This document shows positions 1 to 8,242 of a stretch of 64,000 bases of DNA, one piece after another (the first letter of the stretch is position 1; each line of letters starts with the position of its first letter). Origin of the DNA: DATAEY01 sp045805565 (GTDB lineage: Bacteria; Actinomycetota; Thermoleophilia; Solirubrobacterales; Solirubrobacteraceae); contig JBJMKZ010000004.1 in NCBI GenBank assembly GCA_045805565.1, forward strand, positions 1-64,000. Reading direction: 5' to 3'. Made by a program: the position numbers and the translations under genes. A model generated the notes under the pieces. It saw only the letters and a list, made by a program, of their open reading frames with translations. It made no database searches and was not told the origin of the DNA.

Positions 1-26
1 CGGCCGCTCCTGCGGTGGACGCTGTC

Positions 27-67
27 GACCGGGGTGACGGAGTGGGAGGAGCCCCGCCACCCCGGTC
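27..67. repeat. Inverted repeat in the leader of the off-window leftward gene
   Basis: GACCGGGGTG at 27-36 is the exact reverse complement of CACCCCGGTC at 58-67, leaving a 21-base loop. It lies downstream of the leftward promoter at 82-110, so it would form a hairpin in the 5' leader of the transcript leaving the window. Whether it attenuates, binds a protein or is chance in GC-rich DNA cannot be told. Confidence 0.4.
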
Positions 68-81
68 GGGCAAGCGGCGCG

Positions 82-110
82 ACTGTACCCCACTTCGTCC
101 CACTCTGCAA
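82..110 (-). promoter_or_regulatory. Leftward promoter with MraZ-box-like repeats in the spacer
   Basis: On the minus strand TTGCAG (105-110) and TACAGT (82-87) are separated by exactly 17 bases. The spacer contains two copies of AGTGGG (99-104 and 89-94) at a 10-base period, followed by a third partial AGT (82-84). Known MraZ operators are TGGG repeats at a 10-base period that overlap the promoter of mraZ itself. I infer that mraZ and a division/cell-wall cluster begin just left of base 1. The gene itself is not visible. Confidence 0.5.
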
Positions 111-368
111 CACATCTCTCGCTAAGTCACCCACCCACTCCTACTGTCGCAACACCGGGAGGCCGCAAAGCCGATGGCTGCGGGGATTGCGGGGTGTCCG
201 GGCGCGCTGCGCGCCGCGGCCGAGAACCGCAATCCGGCTTGCAGACGCGCGCGACGGGCGCAAAGTTGCAGCCCGCGGGTTCGACCGCGTTACCGCTGCC
301 GCCTCGCCGCCGGGGGCGCGAAGGCCATCTACGATCCCGCTCCCCCGTCCCGAGGAGCGCCCTTGCCG

Positions 369-1940
369 ATGAGCCCGTCGCCGGCTGCCTGGTCACGACG
401 CCTGGCGCAGCCCGCCACGGCGTTCGTCGCGGCCACGCTGACCGCGGTGTCCGCCGGGTGCGGTGCGGGCGGCGACGAGAGTGCGGACCCGGCGAAGGTG
501 GCTCCGGCCCGCAGCGCCGTCTACGTCGTGGCGACCATGAGGCCCGACGGCGACCAGAAGGAGGCGGTCGACCAGATCGGCCGCAAGGTCTTCCGGGTAT
601 CGGACACGGGCAAGCGCCTCCAGCAGCTCGTGGACCGGTGGTTCAACCAGCACCGGGCGACGCGCAACGTCACCTACACGGACGATGTGGAGCCATGGCT
701 GGGCAGGCGCGCCGCCGTCGCGATCACCCGGCTGGGCGGTGGCGGCCAGACCAAGGTCGCGATCTTCGCCGCCAAGGACACCGGAAAGGCGAAGCGATTC
801 GTCGACAAGGTCGGCGACGACGCCAGCCCGAGATGGCCGAAGCGCTCGTACCGGGGAGTGGACTACCGCTTCGATCCAAGCGACGCGTCGGGCCAGGGGG
901 TGGTCGACGACTACCTCGTCGCAGGTGACGAGGCGGCGCTCAAGGCGGTGATCGACGCCTTCAGGAACGGGAGGGGGCTCGGTGACGATCCGCGATACCG
1001 GAACGTCGCCGCCGGCGCGGAGGGGAAGCTGGCCTTCGGCTACGTCGACGTGAGGGCCGCGACGGCGGGGCTCGGCACCGCTCGCGTACTGCCAGCGGGC
1101 GTCTTGCAGTCGCTCGCCGGTGAGACGAGCCCGACCCAGCCGGTCACCTTCTCGCTGTCGGTCAGGCCGGACAGGGTGACGGTGGACACCGTCGCCCGGG
1201 GCGTGAGCGCAACCCGGCCGGCGGACCGGACGAGCCCGCTGGTGGCGCGGCTACCCGGCGACTCGTGGCTCGCCGTCGGGCTCGCGCGGGTCGGGCAGTC
1301 GCTGCACGGGGCCCTGAGGCAGCTCGGCCGAGGGGCCACGGAGGCTCTCATCGGCCCGCTTCGCCGGACGCTTCGGACTCGGACCGGCCTCGACCTCGAC
1401 CGCGACGTGCTGGCGGCGATCGGCGACGTCGCGCTGTTCGCGCGTGGCTCGACCCTACGCACCGTGGGAGGCGGTCTGGTCGTCGCGACCCGCGACCCGG
1501 CGGCCGCCCGGCGTCTGGTCGCCAGGCTGCGGGCGGTCGTCCGGCGCGAGGCGGCGCACGGCGCCCGGACCGCGGATGCCTCCATCGCAGGCGCCCACGG
1601 CTTCAGGGTGGCCGCCGGGCAGCTGCCGGGGACGGTCGACGTGGTGGTCAAGGGCGACCGGCTGGTGGCCGCCTACGGCGACGCCGCAACCCGAGAGGCG
1701 CTGAGCGCCACGAGTCCCCTCGCCGGCGCTCCCGATTACCGGGCGGCGCAGGAGTCGCTGGACGGTGCGCCGCCCGCGGTGTTCGTGGCGTTCGCGCCGG
1801 TCGCCGCGCTGGTCGGCACCCGGACCGGTACCGGCGCGCAGCAGGCGAGCGCCTACCTGAGCGCACTGCGGACGCTGGCCGTGGGCTCGCGGGCCGAGAG
1901 CGACCGGCGCACCAGCCGGCTGGTCGTCACGCTGAGGTGA
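369..1940 (+). CDS. DUF3352-like lipoprotein
   Basis: Predicted exported lipoprotein of 523 residues. The ATG at 369 was chosen because GAGGAG lies 11 bases upstream and because translation from it begins with a typical signal peptide ending in a lipobox-like ...VSAGC; the longer open frame upstream encodes only arginine-rich junk. After the lipid-attached cysteine comes a substrate-binding-like chain with repeated beta-alpha character, resembling the DUF3352 family of actinobacteria, whose function is unknown. It stands alone, pointing away from the leftward promoter, and ends 34 bases before the convergent tadC. The family assignment comes from overall character and is moderate; export and lipidation are well supported. 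Confidence 0.7.
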   Translation: MSPSPAAWSRRLAQPATAFVAATLTAVSAGCGAGGDESADPAKVAPARSAVYVVATMRPDGDQKEAVDQIGRKVFRVSDTGKRLQQLVDRWFNQHRATRNVTYTDDVEPWLGRRAAVAITRLGGGGQTKVAIFAAKDTGKAKRFVDKVGDDASPRWPKRSYRGVDYRFDPSDASGQGVVDDYLVAGDEAALKAVIDAFRNGRGLGDDPRYRNVAAGAEGKLAFGYVDVRAATAGLGTARVLPAGVLQSLAGETSPTQPVTFSLSVRPDRVTVDTVARGVSATRPADRTSPLVARLPGDSWLAVGLARVGQSLHGALRQLGRGATEALIGPLRRTLRTRTGLDLDRDVLAAIGDVALFARGSTLRTVGGGLVVATRDPAAARRLVARLRAVVRREAAHGARTADASIAGAHGFRVAAGQLPGTVDVVVKGDRLVAAYGDAATREALSATSPLAGAPDYRAAQESLDGAPPAVFVAFAPVAALVGTRTGTGAQQASAYLSALRTLAVGSRAESDRRTSRLVVTLR

Positions 1941-1973
1941 CGCGCCGCCCCCGGGGTCGCGTGCGGTGCCGGA

Positions 1974-2813
1974 TCAGCGGGCGAGCGACGCCACCAGCGC
2001 CGCCGCCACCATGAGCAGGACCGAGGGAACCAGCAGGAGCGCCACCACCAGCTGGATCTTGGGGGCGGCCCGCGCGGCGCGCTCGCGCACGCGCCGCGCG
2101 CGGGCCGCCCGCGCCTCCTGGGCCTGGGCGGCGAGGGTCTCCGACAGAGGCGCTCCGTGGCGCTCGGCGCGCCGCAGGGCCGTGGCCAAGGCGGCCGCCC
2201 CGGGTGCCGGACAGCGCGCCGCCATCTCGTCCAGGGCCCGGGCGCGCGGGACGCCGAGCTCCATCTGGGCAGCCGTCGCGCGCCACTCCCTGGCCAGCTT
2301 CCCGCGGTGCCCACGGCCGACCTCGCCCAGCGCGCGGGAAACCGGAAGGCCGGCGTCGATGGAGACGCGCAGCAGATCGAGCAGGTCGGGCAGCTCGTCC
2401 TCCATCCCGCGCGCCCGCGCCCGTGTGAGCCTGGCCAGCACCAGGTCGGGGGCCAGGAAGCCCGCCAGCGGCAGCCCGGGAACCGCCAGCACCGGCAGGC
2501 GCCCGGGCAGCGATGCCGCCAGCGGCCCGCCCGCCACCAGGGCCAGCGCTCCAGCGGCCGCCTTCACCGCGGCGACCTCTCCCACGCCGAGCCCCAGCGG
2601 CGATCCCGCGGCAGCGATCCGTCCGGCCAGCCCGACCGAGGGCGCGGGTGCGCCGATACGCCGGCCCACGGCGACCAGCGCCCGGACGGCACGGGCCGTG
2701 CGGGGTGAGCGCCGGCGTCCGCTCGCAGCCTGCATTCGGACGGCCGCCAGCTCGACGACGCCGGCCGCCGCCGCCGTGCCGGCCGCAACCGCGAGGCCCA
2801 CCGCCGGAGTCAT
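1974..2813 (-). CDS. tadC: Tad pilus inner-membrane platform protein TadC
   Basis: Type II secretion F-domain protein (279 residues), the second of the two paired platform proteins that sit in the inner membrane under a Tad/Flp pilus and couple the TadA ATPase to pilin polymerisation. It has an N-terminal hydrophobic stretch, two central membrane segments, the cytoplasmic helical F domain beginning around the MEDELPDLLDLL segment, and a C-terminal membrane anchor. Its ATG (2811-2813) overlaps the tadB stop as ATGA, implying translational coupling. It is the last gene of the leftward tadA-tadB-tadC set. No pilin, TadE/F or prepilin peptidase gene follows, so the remainder of the pilus must be encoded elsewhere. 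Confidence 0.85.
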   Translation of the reverse strand: MTPAVGLAVAAGTAAAAGVVELAAVRMQAASGRRRSPRTARAVRALVAVGRRIGAPAPSVGLAGRIAAAGSPLGLGVGEVAAVKAAAGALALVAGGPLAASLPGRLPVLAVPGLPLAGFLAPDLVLARLTRARARGMEDELPDLLDLLRVSIDAGLPVSRALGEVGRGHRGKLAREWRATAAQMELGVPRARALDEMAARCPAPGAAALATALRRAERHGAPLSETLAAQAQEARAARARRVRERAARAAPKIQLVVALLLVPSVLLMVAAALVASLAR

Positions 2814-3664
2814 CGCGCCACCCGGGCGATGCGGGAGATCAGGACCAGCGCCCCGAGCTGGAAGGCCAGGGCACAGCCCAGAAGCCAGGCTGTGAGAGGC
2901 GCGCGAAACAGAGAGCCCAGGTAGCCGGGGCTCCCCAGCTCCGCCAGCGCGGCCGCCGCCAGCGGCAGCACGCTGACCAGCAGCCCGGTGAAGCGGGCCT
3001 GGGCGGTTGCGGCGCGAGCGTCGCCCTCCAGGCGCATCGCCTCCTCTAGGGCGCCCGCCAGCTCGCGCAGCAGCCGCGCCAGGTCGCCGCCCGCCCTCGC
3101 CTGCACCAGGACCGCGGCCACGATGGTGTCGAACGCCCGGATCCCGGCCCGAGCGCGGAGGCGGTCCAGCACCGCGGAGGTCGGTTCCCCCAACTCCAGG
3201 CGAGCCGCGGCGGTCCGCAGCTCCACCCCCGCGGCTCCGGTGACCCCGCCCCCGCGGGCGGCGGCCATCAGGGCGCCCCGTACCGAATGACCGCCGGCCA
3301 GCGCGTCGGCCAGGGCCCGCGCCACCACCGGCGCCTCGCGGCGCAGCTCGGCCCGGTAGCGCCGTCGGCGGGCGCGGACCGCCGCCATCGCCGCCCACGG
3401 GCCGCCGACCGCCAGGGCGACTCCGGCGAGCACGCCGCCCAGCAGCCACCCTCCGAGCGCCAGCGCGGCGGCCGCGACCAGCGCCAGGCGCCGGCGCTCT
3501 GGCCGCGTGGGCTGCCGCCCCTCGCGTCCCGCGCGGGCGAGGGGAGCCAGAAGCCGCGTCCCGGCGGCCACCAGCGTCGACCGTTCGATGGCCGCCAGCG
3601 CGTCCCAGGCGGCGAACACGACGAGCGCGCCCGCCACGGCGGCCAGCGCGACCCCGAGGGTCAC
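2810..3664 (-). CDS. tadB: Tad pilus inner-membrane platform protein TadB
   Basis: Type II secretion F-domain protein of 284 residues, partner of TadC in the Tad/Flp secretion platform. The GTG at 3662-3664 overlaps the tadA stop (GTGA) and was preferred over a much longer upstream frame that merely reads through tadA out of frame. An N-terminal membrane helix, a paired hydrophobic region near residues 75-105, a helical cytoplasmic F domain and a final pair of hydrophobic helices are visible. The arrangement tadA-tadB-tadC with 4-base overlaps on both sides is the conserved core of these pilus operons. Confidence 0.85.
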   Translation of the reverse strand: MTLGVALAAVAGALVVFAAWDALAAIERSTLVAAGTRLLAPLARAGREGRQPTRPERRRLALVAAAALALGGWLLGGVLAGVALAVGGPWAAMAAVRARRRRYRAELRREAPVVARALADALAGGHSVRGALMAAARGGGVTGAAGVELRTAAARLELGEPTSAVLDRLRARAGIRAFDTIVAAVLVQARAGGDLARLLRELAGALEEAMRLEGDARAATAQARFTGLLVSVLPLAAAALAELGSPGYLGSLFRAPLTAWLLGCALAFQLGALVLISRIARVAR

Positions 3665-4848
3665 GCGGGTGCGCTCAGGCGCGCCGCCAGGCGCTCGCTC
3701 ATGGCGGCCCGCCAGCACGGGCGGTCTCCGCGCAGCACGTATATCTCGCGTGTGGCGACGCCACCCGCCAATCGGATCACCTCGCTGACCGCGGTCACCG
3801 CCCGGCGGCCGTCCGCCAGGCGGGCCTGGTGGACGACGAGGTCGATCGCGCCGGCGACCTGATCGCGGACGGCACCGTGAGGCAGTGCGACGTCGGCCAT
3901 TAGCGCGAGCGTCTCTACCCGGCGCAGCGCCTCCTCGGGAGAGCCGGCGTGGACCGTGGACAGCGAGCCGTCGTGACCGGTGGTCATGGCCGCGAGCATG
4001 TCGAGCGCCTCGGCTCCGCGCACCTCGCCGACCACGATCCGGTCGGGGCGCATGCGCAGCGCGTTGCGCACCAGGTCGCGGATCGTCACCTCTCCCCGGC
4101 CCTCGAGGTTGGGCGGGCGTGACTCGAGCCGGATCACGTGCGGCTGCTGGAGGCGAAGCTCGGCGGCGTCCTCGATGGTGACGATCCGCTCGCCCCGATC
4201 GATGAACGCCGACAGGGCGTTGAGGGTCGTGGTCTTGCCCGAGCCCGTGCCGCCGCTGACCAGCAGGTTGAGCCGGCCGCGCACACAGGCGGCCAGGAAG
4301 TCGCGCAGGGACGCGTTCAGCGTGCCGGAGGCCGCCAGCTCGTCGGCGGTGAATCCCCGGCGGCGAAAGCGCCGGATGGTGAGCACCGGGCCGTCCAGCG
4401 CCAGCGGCGGGATGATCGCGTTGACGCGCGAGCCGTCGGGCAGGCGCGCATCGACCAGCGGGCAGGCCTCGTCCACCCGGCGACCCAGCGGCGCCAGGAT
4501 GCGCTCGATGGCATGCCGCAGCTCGGCCTCGGACGGGAACGTGACCTCGGTCGCGTCCAGGCGTCCGCCGCGCTCGACCCACACCGTGCCGGGCCCGTTG
4601 ACCATCACCTCGTCAACCGCGGGGTCGCGCAGGAGCGGCTCGAGCGGACCGAGGCCGAACGACCGCTCGGCCACGAGCCCTGCGAGCCGGGCGCGCGAGT
4701 CGGCGTCCAGGAGCGCGCATTCGCGGTCGACGAGCGCGCCGATCCTGGCGCGCATGTCGTCCTCGACCGGCCGCTCGCGGGCCTCGCGCAGCAGCCGGTC
4801 ACGCAGCGAGCCGGCCAGCCGGTCGAGCTCGTCCCGGTCGGACCCCAC
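3661..4848 (-). CDS. tadA: Tad pilus assembly ATPase TadA/CpaF
   Basis: Hexameric secretion ATPase of the TadA/CpaF branch (395 residues) that powers assembly of Flp-type pili from the cytoplasmic face. The N-terminal domain carries the family segment DEVMVNGPG (about residues 79-87). A Walker A motif GGTGSGKTT lies near residues 199-207, followed by the Asp box IEDAAEL and a Walker B/His box region (RIVVGEVRGAE, TGHDGSLSTVHAG). It starts with GTG at 4848, inside a short palindrome (4848-4860) in the 77-base gap to the divergent ROK kinase. It leads the tadA-tadB-tadC operon. Confidence 0.92.
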   Translation of the reverse strand: MGSDRDELDRLAGSLRDRLLREARERPVEDDMRARIGALVDRECALLDADSRARLAGLVAERSFGLGPLEPLLRDPAVDEVMVNGPGTVWVERGGRLDATEVTFPSEAELRHAIERILAPLGRRVDEACPLVDARLPDGSRVNAIIPPLALDGPVLTIRRFRRRGFTADELAASGTLNASLRDFLAACVRGRLNLLVSGGTGSGKTTTLNALSAFIDRGERIVTIEDAAELRLQQPHVIRLESRPPNLEGRGEVTIRDLVRNALRMRPDRIVVGEVRGAEALDMLAAMTTGHDGSLSTVHAGSPEEALRRVETLALMADVALPHGAVRDQVAGAIDLVVHQARLADGRRAVTAVSEVIRLAGGVATREIYVLRGDRPCWRAAMSERLAARLSAPA

Positions 4849-4860
4849 CTACCCGGTAGG
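4848..4860. promoter_or_regulatory. Palindrome at the tadA start in a divergent intergenic region
   Basis: CCTACC and GGTAGG flank a single central C, giving a perfect 6-bp-arm palindrome that touches the GTG of tadA (4846-4848). It lies between the divergent tadA and ROK kinase genes. The position suits an operator, but no regulator is known for it. Confidence 0.35.
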
Positions 4861-4925
4861 GACGACGGCTCCGGAGTCGCCCCCGCCCGGCAGGTCCGGG
4901 CATAGACTTCGAGCCAGGTGCCGAC

Positions 4926-5903
4926 ATGACCGCTCGAGGCGGAATCGACCTCGGAGGAACCAAGATCCAGGCGGTGGTCGTCGACGACGACCACCGCGTC
5001 CTGGGCTCGGCCCGGCGCGCGACGGCGAGTAGCGGCGGACCGGCGGACATCGCCGCCGCGATGGCCCAGACGCTGGCGCAGGCGGCTGACGCGGCGGGGG
5101 TATCGACCGGCTCGCTGGCGGGGATCGGCGTCGGATCCCCGGGAGTGGTCGACGCGGACACCGGGACGGTGACCAGCGCCCGCAACCTCCCGGGCTGGGA
5201 GGGAAGCTTCGCGCTGGGGAATGCCCTGGAGCGGGCGTTGGGAGCGCCGGTGGCGCTGGGCAACGACGTCCAGGTGGCGACCGACGCCGAGTTCCACCTC
5301 GGAGCCGGGCGGGCCTACCGGTCGCTGCTGGGAGTCTTCTGGGGAACCGGGGTCGGCGGCGGGCTGATCCTCGACGGCCGCCCGTGGCTTGGCCGGGGCG
5401 GCGCCGGAGAGATCGGCCATATGGTGGTCAAGGCCGGTGGCGCGCGCTGCGGCTGTGGTCGCCGGGGGTGCATGGAGGCGTACGCCGGGCGGGCGGCGAT
5501 GGAGCGGCGCGCGCGCAAGGTGGCCGATCGCGGCGCCCGCACCGACCTGTTCAAGATCATGCGCAGCCGCGAGCGCACGCGGCTGACCAGCGGAGTATGG
5601 GCCCGCGCGCTGAAGCGCAAGGACCCCGTCGCGACACGGCTGATCGCGCGCGCGGTCGGCGCGCTGGGGGCCGGGGTGGCGTCGGCGGTCAACCTCCTGG
5701 ACGTCGAGGCGGTGATCATCGGCGGTGGGCTCGGGATACGTCTGGGACAACCGTACGCCGACCGCATAGCAGCCGCGATGCGACCGCATCTGTTCGCCGA
5801 GCGTCCGCCCGACGTCCACGTCGCCGCGTTGGGCGACCTCGGGGGGGCGATCGGCGCCGCGCTCCTCGTCGGCGCGCCCGAGATCACGCCGGTGGCCGCC
5901 TGA
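4926..5903 (+). CDS. ROK-family sugar kinase (glucokinase type)
   Basis: Predicted cytoplasmic hexokinase of the ROK family (325 residues), which phosphorylates glucose or a related sugar with ATP or polyphosphate. It begins directly with the phosphate-binding DLGGTK (residues 8-13) and has no N-terminal helix-turn-helix, so it is an enzyme rather than a ROK repressor. The GGAGEIGHM segment and the zinc-binding cysteine cluster CGCGRRGCMEAY are intact. It is a single gene divergent from the tad genes and convergent with cpaB; nothing suggests a role in piliation. Substrate specificity cannot be read from the sequence. Confidence 0.85.
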   Translation: MTARGGIDLGGTKIQAVVVDDDHRVLGSARRATASSGGPADIAAAMAQTLAQAADAAGVSTGSLAGIGVGSPGVVDADTGTVTSARNLPGWEGSFALGNALERALGAPVALGNDVQVATDAEFHLGAGRAYRSLLGVFWGTGVGGGLILDGRPWLGRGGAGEIGHMVVKAGGARCGCGRRGCMEAYAGRAAMERRARKVADRGARTDLFKIMRSRERTRLTSGVWARALKRKDPVATRLIARAVGALGAGVASAVNLLDVEAVIIGGGLGIRLGQPYADRIAAAMRPHLFAERPPDVHVAALGDLGGAIGAALLVGAPEITPVAA

Positions 5904-6036
5904 GCTCTGTTCGCCGACCCGGCGCCCGGGGTCAGGTCGCGGCGACGCGGGGCAGCCTGGGAGCAGGGGCACCGAACCGGGGAACGGAGAACGGCCTCAC
6001 GACAAGCGCCGGGGTTTAGGCGCAGCGGCTGGGCCA

Positions 6037-6732
6037 CTACAGGTTGCCGTCGACGGTCAGGCCGGCGGCGCCGCGACGGTCGTCTCCCGGCGCCCGAGGC
6101 AGCAGCCGCAGCTCGCGCGCGAAGCTCTGAGCGGCCGCCAGGTACACCGCCTGGCGCAGGGTCACCCGCAGCGAGGCGCGCAGCCGCGGAGCGTCGGCAG
6201 CGGGGCCGGTGGCACTCCCACTGCCCGTGGCCGGGGCCACGTCGAGGACCTCCACGTCCTCGAGCGCGAGCACCGTCCGGCCGGTGTCACCGCGGTCGCC
6301 CTCGCGGGACACGAGGACGTCCACTCGACCGCCCGGCGTCACCAGCTCCGGGGTGCCGACCGCCACGATGTCGACCATCCGCTCTCCGGGCCGCAGGCCG
6401 CCGTCCGGCCGGCCTCCAGGAGTGCCGCTGAGCTCGCCGGCCGACAGGTAGGCGCCTGCGGTCACCGGAACCGCGACCCGCAGCCCGACCACGTCGGCGA
6501 GCGAAGACAGCGCTCCGACGGGCGCGTAGCGGGCGGGAACCCGCCGGAGCGCGACGTGGCCGGCGGACAACTCGGTGCCCGGCCCGAGCGCGTCCCTGGC
6601 CACCAGCACCGGGACGGGCGGGCCAAGCCGCCGTTCCAGCGCCGCCTCCCGGCGGGCGACGTCGGTGGCGGCGAGCGTGCCCAGGACGACCGCCAGGCCG
6701 AGCAGGAGCGCCGCGCGCCGGCGCCGGCTCAA
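6037..6732 (-). CDS. cpaB: Flp pilus assembly protein CpaB (SAF domain)
   Basis: Periplasmic or cell-wall-side Tad pilus component of the CpaB/RcpC family (231 residues). It has one N-terminal membrane anchor, then an SAF domain (VPVLVARDALGPGTEL, about residues 32-47, and the following beta-clip), then an RcpC-type C-terminal domain including the MVDIVAVGTPELV segment. The start is taken as TTG at 6730-6732, whose last bases overlap the histidine kinase stop (TTGA). This is the third gene of a leftward response regulator-kinase-cpaB operon and is separated from tadABC by the oppositely oriented ROK kinase. CpaB in other bacteria stabilises or guides the growing pilus. Confidence 0.8.
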   Translation of the reverse strand: MSRRRRAALLLGLAVVLGTLAATDVARREAALERRLGPPVPVLVARDALGPGTELSAGHVALRRVPARYAPVGALSSLADVVGLRVAVPVTAGAYLSAGELSGTPGGRPDGGLRPGERMVDIVAVGTPELVTPGGRVDVLVSREGDRGDTGRTVLALEDVEVLDVAPATGSGSATGPAADAPRLRASLRVTLRQAVYLAAAQSFARELRLLPRAPGDDRRGAAGLTVDGNL

Positions 6733-7463
6733 TGCCCGGCCGCGAAGGGGGCGGTCGCTGCCGGCAGCTCGAGCGCGACGCGCGCGCCACGCGCGGCGGG
6801 GGCGGCGAGCAGGCGACCGCCGTGGCGGGCGGCGATCTGGGCAGTGATGGCCAGGCCGCGCCCGCGCCGGCCGCGCCCGGCGCTGGCCCGACGAGCCAGC
6901 TCGCACACCGGCCGCGACAGACCCGGGCCCTCGTCGCGCACCTCCACGCGCACGCCGCGGGCGTCGGCCTGAGTCCTGACCTCGACGGTCCCGCCGCCGT
7001 GCTCGATCGCGTTGGCCAGGAGGTTGCCGAGCGCCTGTGCCAGCCGGTCGCGGTCTCCCCGAACCATCGCGGGGCATCCGGTGGAGACGAACCGGACGTC
7101 GCCGTCAACCGCGCGAGCGACCGGAAGCCACGCCTCGACCGCCGTGCGCGCCACCGCCGCGACGTCGACCGGCTCGTCGTTCTCCCGCGCGCGCCGACCG
7201 GCGCGCGCGGCGTCGAGGTCCTCGAGCGCCAGCCCGGCGCGGCGAAGCTCCTGATCGAGCGCGATGGCTCGCGCCGCAACCGGCTGCTCAGGTCGCGCCA
7301 GCGTCGCCAGCCCGAGCCGAGCGGCGGTCAGCGGACCGCGCACCTCGTGGCAGGCTCGCGCCACCAGCTCGCCCCGCCGCGCCAGCTCGGCCCGTAGCGC
7401 CGCGGCGGCCCCCAGCCCGCCCGCCGCCGCCGCCCACGCGGCCAGGTCGAGGGCCGGGCTCAA
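6729..7463 (-). CDS. Small soluble sensor histidine kinase
   Basis: HisKA/HATPase_c histidine kinase of only 244 residues. The dimerisation box CHEVRGPL puts the phospho-acceptor at about His39, the N box is NLLANAIEHGG, and glycine boxes DEGPGL and GRGRRGRGL follow. A weakly hydrophobic alanine-rich stretch (residues 8-23) precedes the H box, but there is no convincing membrane pair or sensor domain, so the signal is probably cytoplasmic or comes through a partner. It starts at TTG 7461-7463, overlapping the response regulator stop, and its own stop overlaps cpaB, which implies coupled production with the pilus protein. Confidence 0.82.
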   Translation of the reverse strand: MSPALDLAAWAAAAGGLGAAAALRAELARRGELVARACHEVRGPLTAARLGLATLARPEQPVAARAIALDQELRRAGLALEDLDAARAGRRARENDEPVDVAAVARTAVEAWLPVARAVDGDVRFVSTGCPAMVRGDRDRLAQALGNLLANAIEHGGGTVEVRTQADARGVRVEVRDEGPGLSRPVCELARRASAGRGRRGRGLAITAQIAARHGGRLLAAPAARGARVALELPAATAPFAAGH

Positions 7464-8191
7464 GCCTGCGCGTCCTCGCTCGCCGGGCCGTCGACCAGCC
7501 GGTAGCCGACCCCCCACACGTTGACCACGAACCGGTCGCCGTCGGCGCCGAGCTTGTGGCGTAGCCGACACGCGTGCGAGTCCAGCGTTCGGGTGGAGCC
7601 CATCGCCCGGAACCCCCATACGTTGCGCAGCAGCTCCTCCTTGGTGAACACGCGGGTCGGCTCGGCGGCCAGCGTCCGCAGCAGCGCGAACTCCTTCTGC
7701 GACAGCTCCACGCGACGGCCGCGCATCCGGACCTCTCGGGACGCCGGGTCCACCTCCAGATCCCCGACGCGCAGGCGCCCCAGCCGCGCACGACGCTCGG
7801 AGCGGCGAAGCAGCGCGCGGATCCGCGCCAGCAGCTCCGGGTACGAGAAGGGCTTGACCACGTAATCGTCCACCCCGCGTTCGAACCCGCGCAGGCGATC
7901 GAGCTCGCTCGAGCGGCCCGAAAGCGCCATCAGCGGCGTGTCGGGGTTCAGCCGGCTGGCCACGCCGTCGGCCTCCCGAACCTGGCGGATCAGCTCCAGC
8001 CCGTCGTAGTCCGGCAGGCGCAGGTCGATCACCGCGAGGTCCGGATACTTGCGCTCCAGCAGCCGCAGTCCGTCGCGCGCGCACTCCGCCACCAGCAGGT
8101 CGTAGCCGTCGGCCGTCAGGTTGTCGGCCAGGAACGTCCGCGTCGCGACGTCGTCCTCGACGACCAGGAGGGTCGAGCGCTCCTCATCCAC
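7460..8191 (-). CDS. OmpR/PhoB-family response regulator
   Basis: Two-component transcription regulator of 243 residues. The receiver domain (about residues 7-122) has the acidic pair in VVEDD, the phospho-acceptor Asp56 in VIDLRLP and the conserved Lys113 in VVKPFSYPEL. The C-terminal winged helix (about 135-235) is of the PhoB type and includes LSQKEFALLRTLA. It is the first gene of the operon with the kinase and cpaB and overlaps the kinase by 4 bases. The tad operon at 1974-4848 is an obvious candidate target, but no binding-site repeats were recognised there. Confidence 0.9.
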   Translation of the reverse strand: MDEERSTLLVVEDDVATRTFLADNLTADGYDLLVAECARDGLRLLERKYPDLAVIDLRLPDYDGLELIRQVREADGVASRLNPDTPLMALSGRSSELDRLRGFERGVDDYVVKPFSYPELLARIRALLRRSERRARLGRLRVGDLEVDPASREVRMRGRRVELSQKEFALLRTLAAEPTRVFTKEELLRNVWGFRAMGSTRTLDSHACRLRHKLGADGDRFVVNVWGVGYRLVDGPASEDAQA

Positions 8192-8242
8192 GGCCCTCCG
8201 TAGGACCGGGACGCGGGAGTTTCGCCCCCCGCGCGTGCCGGC

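Larger units (their letters stand above)
1..368. other. Gene-free left edge, probable divergent promoter region
   Basis: No protein-coding frame here has convincing composition. The stretch holds a leftward promoter (82-110), a 10-bp inverted repeat (27-36 with 58-67) and, at its right end, the ribosome binding site GAGGAG (352-357) of the rightward lipoprotein gene at 369. The region therefore looks like a divergent control region between the lipoprotein gene and a leftward gene that begins beyond base 1. Confidence 0.6.
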
